Of a stretch of 64,000 bases of DNA, positions 1-9,353 are shown piece by piece. Below the pieces are notes generated by a model. The model ran no database searches, was not told where the DNA came from, and was given only the letters and a program-made list of their open reading frames with translations. Each line of letters opens with the position of its first letter. The first letter of the stretch is position 1. Origin of the DNA: Halomonas litopenaei (GTDB lineage: Bacteria; Pseudomonadota; Gammaproteobacteria; Pseudomonadales; Halomonadaceae); the NCBI RefSeq assembly GCF_017303055.1, contig NZ_JAEKJT010000006.1, forward strand, positions 248,001 to 312,000. The letters are read 5' to 3'. The position numbers and the translations under genes were made by a program.

Positions 1-93
1 CGCTGCCCAGGGCGAGCGTGGTAGCGCATTGTCGTTACGCTGAGTCGTCCCGGCCCGCCTGCCTGGAGGCGCGGCCAACGTCACTGCATGACC

Positions 94-116
94 GCCCGGC
101 CTTGCGCCGGGCTTTT
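94..116 (+). terminator. Intrinsic terminator of an upstream off-window gene
   Basis: Arms GCCCGGC (94-100) and GCCGGGC (106-112) enclose a five-base loop and are followed by TTTT at 113-116. It lies ahead of the first gene in the window, so it probably ends a rightward transcript that starts before position 1. No gene can be supported in bases 1-90. Confidence 0.7.
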
Positions 117-248
117 ACTGTGTCTCCTGGTCCTTACGCTTGCCCTTGAAAGACGTCCCCTGTGCCCAGAGGTTTGCAACATGCGCCGGAGCCACGCATG
201 CTGAAACGAGCACCGACGCGATTGGAGCCGAGCCACCAGGAGGATGCG

Positions 249-956
249 ATGCGAGAAGGAGTGTTGCTGATCACCGGAGCGTCCAGCGGCATCGGCGCTG
301 CCACCGCACGAGCGGCATCGAGGGAAGGCTACCATCTGGTCCTTGCAGCCCGCTCCCAGGAAAGCCTGACGGCCCTTGCTCAGGAGCTGGGCCCCGAAAA
401 TGTATTGACCGTTGGCATGGACGTGACCGATCCCGAGGCCCAGAAGATGATGGTCGAGGAAGCGCTTGAGCGCTTTGGCCGCATCGATGCGGTGTTTGCC
501 AACGCGGGCCGAGGTGGCTCACCTGGCGGCTTCAGCTCGGCAGACCCGGAAACGTGGAAGGCCATGCTGATGACCAACGTGTACGGGCTTGGGCTGACCA
601 TACAGTCTTGCCTCCCTGCCCTGCGGCGCAGCCGGGGCCACCTGCTCCTTACCGGCTCTGCGGCAGGCAGAACCACACTTCCTGGCTCCATGTACGGGGC
701 GACCAAGTGGGCCGTTTCAGGCATCGGTTACAACCTGCGCGAGGAGCTTCGCGGCAGCGGTATACGCGTGACGCTGATAGAACCCGGCATGGTCGACACC
801 CCATTTTTCGACGAACCGCCGGAGTACGCGCTGGAAGACCGCGATGTGGCCAACGCCGTGATGTACGCGATCTCCCAGCCGCGCCACGTGGACGTCAACG
901 AGATTCTCGTGCGTCCCACCCCACCTTTGCAGGACGACATCACGGACGCTGATTGA
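249..956 (+). CDS. Short-chain dehydrogenase/reductase
   Basis: A 235-residue cytoplasmic oxidoreductase of the classical SDR family, which uses NAD(P)(H) to oxidise or reduce alcohols and carbonyls; the substrate cannot be told. The N-terminal Rossmann motif TGASSGIG lies in the first 20 residues, NAGRG follows the fourth strand, LLTGSAAG supplies the catalytic Ser and YGATK the Tyr-Lys pair. I chose ATG 249 because AGGAGG at 238-243 lies five bases ahead of it and the fold begins at once; an upstream in-frame ATG at 162 would add 29 residues with no SDR character. It is followed after 45 bases by a peroxiredoxin gene on the same strand, so co-transcription is possible. Confidence 0.93.
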   Translation: MREGVLLITGASSGIGAATARAASREGYHLVLAARSQESLTALAQELGPENVLTVGMDVTDPEAQKMMVEEALERFGRIDAVFANAGRGGSPGGFSSADPETWKAMLMTNVYGLGLTIQSCLPALRRSRGHLLLTGSAAGRTTLPGSMYGATKWAVSGIGYNLREELRGSGIRVTLIEPGMVDTPFFDEPPEYALEDRDVANAVMYAISQPRHVDVNEILVRPTPPLQDDITDAD

Positions 957-1001
957 CGGTCCCTGCATCCCCCTTTTACTTCCCTGACCTGAGGTACTTT
1001 C

Positions 1002-1481
1002 ATGACCATTGCCATCGGCGATCGCCTGCCAGATGTGACGCTCTACACCAACGGCGCCAAGGGGCCGGAAGCCATCTCTACCCGCGACGTGTTTGACGGA
1101 CGCAAGGTGGTTCTGTTCGCCGTTCCTGGGGCCTTCACGCCCGGGTGCTCCAACACCCATATGCCTGGCTTCGTGGTCAATGCCGACAAGCTGCTGGAGA
1201 AGGTGGACGCCGTTGCCTGCCTGTCGGTGAACGACGCCTTCGTCATGGGCGCCTGGCAGCAGGATCAAAATGCCCAGGCGCTGACGATGCTTGCCGACGG
1301 CAATGCGGACTTCACCCGAGCCATCGGCATGGACAAGGACGCCAGCGGCGCCGGAATGGGCGTGCGCAGCCTGCGCTACGCCATGATCGCCGACGACGGC
1401 GTGGTGCAATATCTGGGCGTGGATACCGAGCGCGGCGTGATTGAGGCGTCGAGCGCGGAGACGGTGCTGGCCTCACTCTAG
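1002..1481 (+). CDS. Prx5-type peroxiredoxin
   Basis: A 159-residue thiol peroxidase that reduces hydrogen peroxide or organic hydroperoxides with thiol donors in the cytoplasm. The active-site block PGAFTPGCS places the peroxidatic Cys at about residue 49, and the length fits the single-domain Prx5/AhpE-like redoxin family. A second Cys near residue 73 (ACLSVND) could act as an intramolecular resolving residue, but this is inference. There is no fused glutaredoxin domain. It lies 45 bases after the SDR gene. Confidence 0.93.
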   Translation: MTIAIGDRLPDVTLYTNGAKGPEAISTRDVFDGRKVVLFAVPGAFTPGCSNTHMPGFVVNADKLLEKVDAVACLSVNDAFVMGAWQQDQNAQALTMLADGNADFTRAIGMDKDASGAGMGVRSLRYAMIADDGVVQYLGVDTERGVIEASSAETVLASL

Positions 1482-1622
1482 GACACCGCGACACCAGCGC
1501 GACGGGCGCTTGCAGGCCAGCTCTCATGGCCGGTAGGCGTCCGCATTCCGACGTCGGTCCAGACGTGCCCCACCACGCGCTTCTGCTAGGCTTGAGGCAT
1601 CCCGCCTGCAGGAGCACGCGAC

Positions 1623-2060
1623 ATGAATACCGCATCAACGCCATCCCACCGCGTCAGTGGCAGCTGCCTGTGCGGTGCCGTGACTCTCTCGCTGCCACTG
1701 GCCTCCTACCAGGTGGCCGCCTGCCACTGCCGGATGTGCAGAGTCTGGGGCGGCGGTCCGTTGTTCGCCGTGGAGCCAGCCGGCCCCATCGAGCTGGAGG
1801 GAGAAGACGCCATCACCATCTTTGCCTCCTCGGAGTGGGCCGAGCGCGCCTTCTGTCGGCATTGCGGCACCCACCTCTTCTACCGTTTGAAAGACGGTCA
1901 GCACTACGAAATTCCGGCAGGGCTGATCGATCAGGGACAGGACTGGCACTTCGACCACCAGATCTTCATCGACCAGAAGCCAGCCTGGTACCACTTTGGC
2001 AACCAGACTCAGGACATGACCGGCCAGGAGGTATTTGACGCCTTCGGCGGCGATGACTGA
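1623..2060 (+). CDS. GFA-fold (Gfa/CENP-V family) zinc protein
   Basis: A 145-residue protein of the family named after glutathione-dependent formaldehyde-activating enzyme. Three cysteine groups typical of the fold are visible: SGSCLCGAV near the N-terminus, ACHCRMC near residue 38 and FCRHCGTH near residue 80; these bind zinc in the family. Most members have no proven formaldehyde activity, and no glutathione-dependent formaldehyde dehydrogenase gene is nearby, so I give a family name only. AGGAG (1610-1614) lies eight bases before the ATG. Confidence 0.9.
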   Translation: MNTASTPSHRVSGSCLCGAVTLSLPLASYQVAACHCRMCRVWGGGPLFAVEPAGPIELEGEDAITIFASSEWAERAFCRHCGTHLFYRLKDGQHYEIPAGLIDQGQDWHFDHQIFIDQKPAWYHFGNQTQDMTGQEVFDAFGGDD

Positions 2061-2092
2061 AGGACACCCCCACCGCGGGGTCCCTTCACGCA

Positions 2093-2117
2093 AACGGCCA
2101 GCAGGGTGCTGGCCGTT
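2093..2117. terminator. Bidirectional hairpin between convergent genes
   Basis: Arms AACGGCCAGCA (2093-2103) and TGCTGGCCGTT (2107-2117) make an 11-bp stem around GGG. It lies between the stops of the GFA gene (+) and the PLD-family gene (-) and could end both. T-runs are short on either side. Confidence 0.65.
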
Positions 2118-2151
2118 GTTGCCGGTCAAACGCCATCCACCCACAGTGCCG

Positions 2152-3708
2152 TTACAACATCCACTCCACCGGCAAGATCGAGATCAGCGACACTGCCGCA
2201 CGCCGCAACACCCCGACATTCGGCTCGCCCTCGTAACGCACCACCCCTTCCGGGGTGCGCTCGAGCCAGTACATGCTGCCGTCCTCGTCCAGCTTCACTT
2301 CATAGGCGTTGTCCAGCACGTCAGTGTTGAACACGCGCTCCATCTCCTGCGCGAGCTCGGGACTCTCGATGATAAAGCCCAGCTCGGTGTTGAGCCTGGC
2401 GGATCGCGGATCGAAATTGAAGGAACCGACGAAAAGACGATTCCCATCTACCGCGAAGGTCTTGGCGTGCAGGCTAGCGCCGGAGCTGCCAAAGGGGCCT
2501 GCCGCGTCGCTGCGCCCTGGCGCATCGGGAGCACGCTTCAGCTCAAACAAGCTGACGCCGGCTTCCAGCAGTTCACGACGACGCTTGGCGTATCCCGCGT
2601 GCACTGCTGCCACATCAGTGGCCTCCAGCGCATTGGTCAGGATGGTGACCTCTACCCCACGGGCTTCAAGGTCGGCGAACATCTGAGTGCCTTTCTCTAC
2701 CGGCACGAAATAAGGTGACACCAGGTGCACGGTGTCGCGAGGTGGCCCGAGCAACCCGCGAATGCGCCCTGTCAGCAGGTCCTCGTCATCTGCCAGCCCA
2801 AGCCCTTTGGCCGGGTCATCGCTGACCATCAAGGCATTGGCCCACACAAGCTCAAGGCTGCCCTCCCGAATCGACGACATGAACTGGCTGTCATCCAGCA
2901 GCTCCCGGTACTCCTTGGAATCGTCTGAGCCCATGGCGACGGCCAGCGACTGCTCGAGCTGCGCCAGCCCTTCACGCCCCACCGAATCGATGACACGACT
3001 CGCCGGATAGGATGACTGGCTGGCCCAGTAGCGATCGAAGTCAGCAGACACCTGCTCTACCACCGGGCCAATAGCGACCACATCGAGATCGGCGAACATC
3101 ACGTTGTCACCCGCGCCAAAATACTCGTCACCGATATTGCGCCCACCGATGATTGTGGCCTGGTTGTCTACGGTCAGCGACTTGTTGTGCATGCGGCGGT
3201 TGGCCCGTGAAAAGTCGGTCACGTAGCCAACCAGGCGTGGCGAGCGCACCACAAAGGGATTGAACAGCCGCACTTCGATGCTGGGGTGGGCGTCCAGAGC
3301 CGCCAGCTTGTCGTCCAGGCCCGCCGTATTGGTGTCATCCAGCAGTAGTCGGACACGCACACCGCGATTCGCCGCATCCAGCAATGCCTGATACAGCATG
3401 GAGCCGGTGATGTCGTCGTGCCAGATGTAGTACTGCACGTCCAGCGTCCGCTCCGCCGACTCCGCCAGCAACAGGCGAGCGGCGAAGGCGTCGTGCGCAT
3501 TGCGCAACGGATGGATGCCACTCTTGCCGGGATGAGCGTCAACATACGGGGACACCATTTCCCCTAGTGCCGTATGTCGTGCGTCATCAGTGGGCAGATA
3601 GCGTGTCTCGCTTCGCCCCTCCAATGGCGGAAGGCCACTGCACGCCGTCAATGTGATGGCCGAAGCCAAGATCAGACCTGCCCTGAACGAGTGAAGCCAC
3701 GCGCGCAT
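2152..3708 (-). CDS. Phospholipase D/cardiolipin synthase family lipoprotein
   Basis: A 518-residue predicted lipoprotein. The N-terminus has a basic n-region, a hydrophobic core and a lipobox-like end LTACSG, so Cys near residue 23 would be lipidated. Two HKD phosphodiesterase motifs are intact: MHNKSLTVDNQATIIGGRN in the first half and LHAKTFAVDGNRLFVGSFN in the second. Cardiolipin synthases and related phosphatidyltransferases use such a pair to form or cleave phosphodiester bonds. The lipoprotein signal and the domain layout are those of the ClsC-like/YmdC group rather than membrane-spanning ClsA; ClsC-like activity is inference. Start: ATG 3708 begins the signal peptide; an in-frame ATG at 3741 adds 11 unconvincing residues. 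Confidence 0.88.
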   Translation of the reverse strand: MRAWLHSFRAGLILASAITLTACSGLPPLEGRSETRYLPTDDARHTALGEMVSPYVDAHPGKSGIHPLRNAHDAFAARLLLAESAERTLDVQYYIWHDDITGSMLYQALLDAANRGVRVRLLLDDTNTAGLDDKLAALDAHPSIEVRLFNPFVVRSPRLVGYVTDFSRANRRMHNKSLTVDNQATIIGGRNIGDEYFGAGDNVMFADLDVVAIGPVVEQVSADFDRYWASQSSYPASRVIDSVGREGLAQLEQSLAVAMGSDDSKEYRELLDDSQFMSSIREGSLELVWANALMVSDDPAKGLGLADDEDLLTGRIRGLLGPPRDTVHLVSPYFVPVEKGTQMFADLEARGVEVTILTNALEATDVAAVHAGYAKRRRELLEAGVSLFELKRAPDAPGRSDAAGPFGSSGASLHAKTFAVDGNRLFVGSFNFDPRSARLNTELGFIIESPELAQEMERVFNTDVLDNAYEVKLDEDGSMYWLERTPEGVVRYEGEPNVGVLRRAAVSLISILPVEWML

Positions 3709-3741
3709 GATGGAATCCGTGTGTCCTGTGTTGATCGGCAC

Positions 3742-3981
3742 AGAATAGCGAAAGTCCTAAAAGAACGCCTCTATATCCCTCTCTCTAGCTCCAATCCACA
3801 CCTACATCATTGAAAGTTACTTAAGGTCTTAGGACAAACTTAACAAATTCACACATTTGAGAAACCAAAGATAAAGAAAATACCAAAAATTGACTTAGCT
3901 CAACACTAATTTACCTGTAGTTAATATTCTTTGACATGTACGACTTCTGAACGCACTGATCCCTCTCTAACGAGGTACATC
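3742..3981 (+). promoter_or_regulatory. AT-rich regulatory region ahead of the fimbrial operon
   Basis: About 240 bases clearly richer in A+T than the flanking genes, with many A and T runs (for example around 3825-3925). No gene is visible. It lies between the divergent PLD-family and pilin genes. AT-rich upstream DNA of this kind is often bound by H-NS-type silencers ahead of fimbrial operons; that role is inference. No inverted-repeat pair suggesting a phase-variable switch was found by eye. Confidence 0.55.
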
Positions 3982-4011
3982 ATGCGCTCCTTCCCTCTCA
4001 GGAGATCTCTC

Positions 4012-4554
4012 ATGTCTACCCGCCTGTCGCTCGTCGCTCCCATCAGCCTGGCCGCCCTGCTGGTCACGGGGCTCAACGCCCAGGCAGCCGATGGCACCAT
4101 TACCTTCAATGGCGAAATCGTCGCTGCCAATTGCACCATTCCTACCGCCGATACCTCGGTCACCCTGCCAAAGATTTCTACCGGAGCCTTTGGCGCCGCC
4201 GGCACACGGGCGGGCCAGAAGGCGTTTCAACTGGCGCTGACCTGCACGGCAGGCACGACCGGCGCACAAAAAGTCTCCGTACGCTTTACCGGAGATGACA
4301 GCCAGGTTGATCCCACCACCGGCCTGTTCCTGCTGGATGCCACCAGCACGGCCAAGAACGTGGGGATTGCCGTCTATGACGCCAACGATGCCTGGGTCAA
4401 AGCCGCCAACAATGACAGCACGCCACCTGTCGATATCGTCGCAGGCACAGGCACGACAGTCATTCCGCTCACCGCCTGGTACCAATCCACGGCTGCTGCC
4501 GTTACCGCAGGCACGGTGAAGGCCACTGGTGCTATCGAGATCATCTATCAATGA
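4012..4554 (+). CDS. Fimbrial major subunit (chaperone-usher pilin)
   Basis: A 180-residue secreted pilin. A signal peptide ends near AQAADG; the mature protein begins GTITFNGEIV. Two cysteines (AANCTIP and LTCTAG) match the disulfide of the incomplete Ig fold, and the C-terminus ATGAIEIIYQ has the alternating hydrophobic beta strand and penultimate Tyr bound by the chaperone. Subunits polymerise by donor-strand exchange. AGGAG (4000-4004) seven bases before ATG 4012 decides the start; an earlier in-frame ATG at 3982 is less well placed. The stop overlaps the chaperone start (ATGA), indicating translational coupling. Confidence 0.92.
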   Translation: MSTRLSLVAPISLAALLVTGLNAQAADGTITFNGEIVAANCTIPTADTSVTLPKISTGAFGAAGTRAGQKAFQLALTCTAGTTGAQKVSVRFTGDDSQVDPTTGLFLLDATSTAKNVGIAVYDANDAWVKAANNDSTPPVDIVAGTGTTVIPLTAWYQSTAAAVTAGTVKATGAIEIIYQ

Positions 4555-5306
4555 ACGCCATGGGCGTGTTGAGGTCCTGGCGATCTGCACCAAGCGGTCT
4601 ACTCTGCCTGGCCGTACTTTGCCTGGTGGCACTGTCGACCGCTACGCAGGCCCTGGCCAGCGTCTCCATCAACGGTACCCGCGTGGTCTACAGCGAAGAC
4701 CTGCACGAGCAGACCATTCGCCTGGACAACAAGGACAGCGTGCCGGTGCTGGTCCAGGCATGGACGGACGAGGTGGCTGGGTCGCGCCCCGCCAGGGACG
4801 CCGATTCGCCCTTCCTGGTCACCCCCTCCGTCTTTCGCCTCGATCCTGGCCAAAGCCAGACACTGCGCATTCTGCGCATTCGTCCGGTGACCCAGACCCA
4901 GGAGGAATCGCTCTACTGGCTCAATATCAAGGAAGTTCCGCCAATGTCCGAGCAACCCAGCAATCTGCTGCAGCTCGGCATCCTGACGCGCCTGAAGCTG
5001 TTCTATCGTCCCGCCGACCTGGAGGTCAGTGCGACAGCAGCGATTGCAGGACTCCAGTGGCGGATCCTGAAACGTGACGGCCAGACCTTGCTGGAATGCA
5101 CCAATCCCAGCGACGTGCACGTCTCTCTGCTATCGGCATCCTGGCAACAGGATCCAGCGACGACGGATATATCGCTGGACATGATCGCCCCTCACAGCCA
5201 GGCCAGCTGGCCAATGACCGCTGCTGACGCTCACCACACATCGCTGTGGTACCAGGCTGTCAATGACTATGGCGCCGTGGTGATTCGTCAGGCGGAGCTC
5301 GAATAA
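4551..5306 (+). CDS. Periplasmic fimbrial chaperone (PapD-like)
   Basis: A 251-residue periplasmic chaperone that caps pilin subunits and delivers them to the usher. After a signal peptide ending near ALAS come the PapD N-domain strand ISINGTRVVY-like region (SINGTRVVYSEDLHEQTIRL) and the strand QSQTLRILRI, with the basic residues that anchor the pilin C-terminus. The second Ig domain follows from about residue 140 and shows the expected YRPADL. The start overlaps the pilin stop by four bases. It lies 21 bases ahead of the usher. Confidence 0.92.
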   Translation: MNAMGVLRSWRSAPSGLLCLAVLCLVALSTATQALASVSINGTRVVYSEDLHEQTIRLDNKDSVPVLVQAWTDEVAGSRPARDADSPFLVTPSVFRLDPGQSQTLRILRIRPVTQTQEESLYWLNIKEVPPMSEQPSNLLQLGILTRLKLFYRPADLEVSATAAIAGLQWRILKRDGQTLLECTNPSDVHVSLLSASWQQDPATTDISLDMIAPHSQASWPMTAADAHHTSLWYQAVNDYGAVVIRQAELE

Positions 5307-5327
5307 CACTGATCAGGCGTGTGTTCC

Positions 5328-7943
5328 ATGACAACACGACTCCTGCCGCCTTGGTCACATCTGATTCAGCGGATGCCCATCAAGGCAGCACACTGCCGCG
5401 GTCCTCACCGGCAACGGCGGGCACGACCTCTTACCTGCGTGGCACTGGGATTGTGGGTCTTGCCCTGCCTCGCCTTCGCCGACCAGGTGCAGTTCAACCC
5501 GGTATTTCTGGAAGATGCCAGCCTGGACATCAGCCGCTTTTCCCAGGCCAACTATATGGTACCGGGAGACTACTCGGTTGAGCTGAGCGTTAACCAGCAA
5601 TCGCTGGGTCGCCACCTGTTGCGCATAGAGGAAAGTCAAGACGGGCAACAACCGCTTAGCCTGCCTTTGTCGAGCTGGCAACAAGTCCCGCTGAATAGAG
5701 AGATTGGCCGAGCCCTCGAGCAGCGCTGCCTATCGAAGCCATTGGATGATTGCTACATCGACGCCGCCTCCGTCGCGTCTGGCATCACCCTGACGCTGGA
5801 TCGCGGCTCCCTCAGCGCTCGACTCAGCGTGCCCCAGGCCTTGATCCAGCAACGACCTCGGGGCCAGGTAGATGCAGAGCACTGGGCCGTCGGCGAGGCC
5901 GCTGTGTTGACCAACTACCATTTCAACAGCTATCGATCCAGCATTGATGGGGAGCACTTCGACAGTACCTTTCTGGGCGCCTCGATTGCTGCCAATCTGG
6001 GGCTATGGCAGTACCGCAGCGACTTCAATGCCACCCGGGATGACCAGGGCCATGTCGACTGGGACAGTCTGCACCACTATGTGCAGCGTCCGCTGGCCGA
6101 CCAGCAACGCCTGCTGCGTCTTGGCGAGGTCAACACCCGGGGCGAGCTATTCGATTCTGTCCCGGTACTGGGCGTCACCCTGACCAGTGAGCCCCGTATG
6201 CTGCCCGATAGCCAGCGCGGTTACGCGCCTGTGGTCACAGGAACAGCGCGCACTCAGGCCAAGGTCACCATCACTCAACAAGGCAAGCGCCTGCTCGAAA
6301 CCAGCGTTCCCCCTGGTCCTTTCGTCATCGACGACCTCTACCCGACCGGGTACGGAGGCGACCTCGACGTTCAAGTGACCGAGGCAGACGGCAGCATAGA
6401 GCGCTACAGCGTGCCCTACGCAGCACTGCCGGGACTGCTGCGGCCCGGACACTCCAGGCTCTATCTGGCCGCAGGGCAGCTCAATAGCGACGGTATCGAT
6501 GATGCTCCACTGCTGGCAGAGGTTGGCTATCGACGTGGGTTGAACAATGCCCTGACCGGTTACACCGGACTGCAAGCCAGCGAGGACTACTGGTCGCCGC
6601 TGATTGGCGCGGCCTTCAATACCCGCTTCGGCGCCGTGGGGGTCGATGCCCAGTACTCGGATGCCCGCCTGCGCGATGAGGATCGCCATGGCTGGAGCCT
6701 GCAGGCCTCCTACAGTCGGCACCTGATCACCAGCGATACCGATATCAACCTGGCTGCCTATCGCTACTCCAGCTCCGGCTACCTGTCCTTGAGCGACGCC
6801 GCCTATCTGAAAGACGCCCCGACCACCTACGGACATGACCAGTACGACGAGCGCGTTTACCACAGCGACGCCAGCCAGCGAAACCGACTGCAGTTCAATA
6901 TCAGCCAGCCACTGGGTGAGCGCTCCCGCCTGTCATTTACGGGGTCCGTGGCGGACTACTGGCATCGAGACGGATCGGAGTCGACCTATCAACTCGGCCT
7001 GACACGCACCTTTGGCAGGGTAAGCGTCAATTTGAGCCTATCGCGCACCGAAAACGGCGATCGCGACAGCGAGAACAGGGCACTGGTCTCCGTTTCTCTG
7101 CCGCTATCCAACAACGCCTTTGCCCCTCGCATGACGGTGTCGTCCAGCCATGATTCGGCTAACAACGATACTCACCACCTGAATGTATCCGGCAATCTGG
7201 GCGCCGAGAGATCCGTGGCCTACGGAATACACGCTAGCCAGTCCACGGGGAACGGCTACGATCAGCGCTCCTACGGCGCCAACCTGTCCACCAACACGTC
7301 GGTGGGACAATACACCTTGTCGGGCTCCCACAGTGATGACTACGAACAGATGTCGTTTGGGGCCAACGGCGCAGTACTGATGCACCGCCATGGCATCACC
7401 TTTGGCCAAAGCACCGGCGACACCGTGGGCCTGGTGCGAGCCGAGGGCGGAGCCGGAGCACGGGTGACCAACGCCGCCAATCTTACGCTGGATAGCGACG
7501 GAGAGGCCTTGGTGCCGTTCCTGTCGCCCTATCGCATCAACGACGTTCAACTCGACCCTCGCGGTGCTTCTACCGCGGTGGAGTTTCAGCGTACCAACGT
7601 TCGTGTTGCCCCCTATGCGGGCGCCATGGTGCCTATCGAGTTTGCCACCCAGTCCGGGCAGCCGGTGGTCGTGGTATTGCAGCAGCAAGGGCGTGGCGTA
7701 CCACTCGGTTCCCAGGTCAGTACGGCAGGCGGGCGAGCTCTTGGACAAGTCGGCGCTGGCGGCATGCTGCTGGTACGCGACCTTGCTCCGCTAAGCGTGC
7801 TGGCGGTCGAGCTTGGCCAGGGCCAGCGCTGCTGGGCCAAGCCCGACTGGGCGATGCCTGCGAAGGGCAGCGCGGACATCCCTATCGTCGAAGTGGAGTG
7901 TATGCCCCACCCACCCAACCCGACTCAGGAACTCGTGAGATGA
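5328..7943 (+). CDS. Outer-membrane fimbrial usher (PapC/FimD family)
   Basis: An 871-residue outer-membrane usher. The long basic N-terminus followed by VALGLWVLPCLAFA is a plausible signal peptide. The mature N-domain (VQFNPVFLEDASLDISRF) is the chaperone-subunit docking domain; then come a 24-strand-type barrel with a plug (FVIDDLYPTGYGGDLDVQV; LPGLLRPG) and C-terminal domains ending with the Cys pair in QRCWAK and VECMP. Full length for the family. ATG 5328 is preferred, but GTG 5319 in the same frame is possible. The stop overlaps the adhesin start (ATGATG), so the operon is tightly coupled. Confidence 0.94.
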   Translation: MTTRLLPPWSHLIQRMPIKAAHCRGPHRQRRARPLTCVALGLWVLPCLAFADQVQFNPVFLEDASLDISRFSQANYMVPGDYSVELSVNQQSLGRHLLRIEESQDGQQPLSLPLSSWQQVPLNREIGRALEQRCLSKPLDDCYIDAASVASGITLTLDRGSLSARLSVPQALIQQRPRGQVDAEHWAVGEAAVLTNYHFNSYRSSIDGEHFDSTFLGASIAANLGLWQYRSDFNATRDDQGHVDWDSLHHYVQRPLADQQRLLRLGEVNTRGELFDSVPVLGVTLTSEPRMLPDSQRGYAPVVTGTARTQAKVTITQQGKRLLETSVPPGPFVIDDLYPTGYGGDLDVQVTEADGSIERYSVPYAALPGLLRPGHSRLYLAAGQLNSDGIDDAPLLAEVGYRRGLNNALTGYTGLQASEDYWSPLIGAAFNTRFGAVGVDAQYSDARLRDEDRHGWSLQASYSRHLITSDTDINLAAYRYSSSGYLSLSDAAYLKDAPTTYGHDQYDERVYHSDASQRNRLQFNISQPLGERSRLSFTGSVADYWHRDGSESTYQLGLTRTFGRVSVNLSLSRTENGDRDSENRALVSVSLPLSNNAFAPRMTVSSSHDSANNDTHHLNVSGNLGAERSVAYGIHASQSTGNGYDQRSYGANLSTNTSVGQYTLSGSHSDDYEQMSFGANGAVLMHRHGITFGQSTGDTVGLVRAEGGAGARVTNAANLTLDSDGEALVPFLSPYRINDVQLDPRGASTAVEFQRTNVRVAPYAGAMVPIEFATQSGQPVVVVLQQQGRGVPLGSQVSTAGGRALGQVGAGGMLLVRDLAPLSVLAVELGQGQRCWAKPDWAMPAKGSADIPIVEVECMPHPPNPTQELVR

Positions 7944-9244
7944 TGGCACCTCAACACCGCTACCTGCCTTTCTGCCGTCGCTGGCTTCCAGGACTCTGCC
8001 TGCTGCTGGCTCTCTCGTCCGCCCTCTTTTCACCCGGGGCAAGCGCGCACTGCTTCGAAATCATCCCTCCATGGGACAACCGGCCCCTGCCGATCGACTT
8101 CGGGTCGGAGATCGTGGTGGACAGCACGACGGCCATTGGCACCCCCATCGGGGTGGGCATACTGCCCGCGTCTCAACTGTATGCCATCAACGGCGGCTGG
8201 GTCGCTCGCTGTCTGTACGCACCAGATACCGTGAAGTATTGGCTGTTGTGGCAGCACTACTCCGCGACGACGGGGTACTGGCCGATTCCTGGCATCACCT
8301 CGGATGCAGCAGATGAAGGCATGTACGTCATGACCGATAGCGGCACCGGCAATCCCTACGGCGGGGGCGGAAGCGGCAGCGTCGGTTACACCACAGAGTT
8401 GATGGTGGAAGGCAAGGCACTGCCCTTCAAGTGGACCAACACCAATCCAGCCTTCAACCTGTTTCCCTTCGACGAGCCCGTGCATGGCATTCCCTGCACA
8501 GACGCCAAGGCCGGCACTGGGCTCGCAGCGGGATATCCCCCGATGACCAGCGTGTGTCCAGACGCCGAGTTTGCGGTCAACTGGCGTCAAATGCCGCCGT
8601 TCTACGTCAAGGTCACCCTCTACAAGCTGGCGGGCGACCCTGGCGTCAATGGTGTCACCCTCACCCATGCGGCCTGGGAGGGATACAGTCTGCTTTCCCT
8701 GATGAATGACCTCAGCACCCCGCCTGCCCACAATGCTGACCTGTTCAGTCTCACTGGCCTGACCTTCGCCCAACCCCTCAAGGTGCGCATGAATCCCTGC
8801 CACGGATTCAGCAATGTGACTGTCTCGCTCGGCAAGGTCGGTACCAACCGCTTCACTGAACTCGGGCAGCCCCCGCAAAACGTGCCTGACACACCAGTAC
8901 ACGTCTCAGCCTGGTGCCACACTGACAGTGATATCGAATGGGCGGTGCTGGGCGACATTCATGAGTACGATCCGAGCGGAGATGCGGGCATTCTCGCTTT
9001 GGACAGCGGTGCACAGAATGCCAAGGGCGTCGGTATACAACTGCTGCACAGCGGCAGCCTTGCGCCTCTGCCGATCACGCCGGAGGGCAGTGCCTACAGC
9101 GCCTACCGCTGGATCGACACCAACCTGAAGGCGGTCAGCGGTGAGGTTCTGATGCTCGATTTTCTGGCACGCTATGTGAAAACCGGTGACGTCGAGCCAG
9201 GTACCGCCAACGGCCACGCCACGGTCGTCCTGGCACCAAAGTGA
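7940..9244 (+). CDS. Putative two-domain fimbrial tip adhesin
   Basis: A 434-residue secreted protein, last gene of the fimbrial operon. A signal peptide (LCLLLALSSALFSPGASA) precedes HCFEI. Residues up to about 275 form a Cys-containing N-terminal region with aromatic-rich stretches (YWLLWQHYSATTGYWPIPG) that I do not recognise; from about residue 280 a pilin-like domain begins (KVRMNPCHGF ... VSAWCHT) and ends GTANGHATVVLAPK. A receptor-binding domain plus pilin domain is the layout of FimH/PapG-type tip adhesins, and its position after the usher agrees. Receptor unknown. The start overlaps the usher stop; ATG 7943 is an alternative. Confidence 0.8.
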   Translation: MMAPQHRYLPFCRRWLPGLCLLLALSSALFSPGASAHCFEIIPPWDNRPLPIDFGSEIVVDSTTAIGTPIGVGILPASQLYAINGGWVARCLYAPDTVKYWLLWQHYSATTGYWPIPGITSDAADEGMYVMTDSGTGNPYGGGGSGSVGYTTELMVEGKALPFKWTNTNPAFNLFPFDEPVHGIPCTDAKAGTGLAAGYPPMTSVCPDAEFAVNWRQMPPFYVKVTLYKLAGDPGVNGVTLTHAAWEGYSLLSLMNDLSTPPAHNADLFSLTGLTFAQPLKVRMNPCHGFSNVTVSLGKVGTNRFTELGQPPQNVPDTPVHVSAWCHTDSDIEWAVLGDIHEYDPSGDAGILALDSGAQNAKGVGIQLLHSGSLAPLPITPEGSAYSAYRWIDTNLKAVSGEVLMLDFLARYVKTGDVEPGTANGHATVVLAPK

Positions 9245-9353
9245 TGCCGACATCTCATCCCACATGGCTCTCACGCAGAAACGACCTGGCGCAGCTGACA
9301 GTAAGCAGCGCCATCCCCCAGGATTGTGCAAAGAGGACGGCGTCCGGCGGCGG

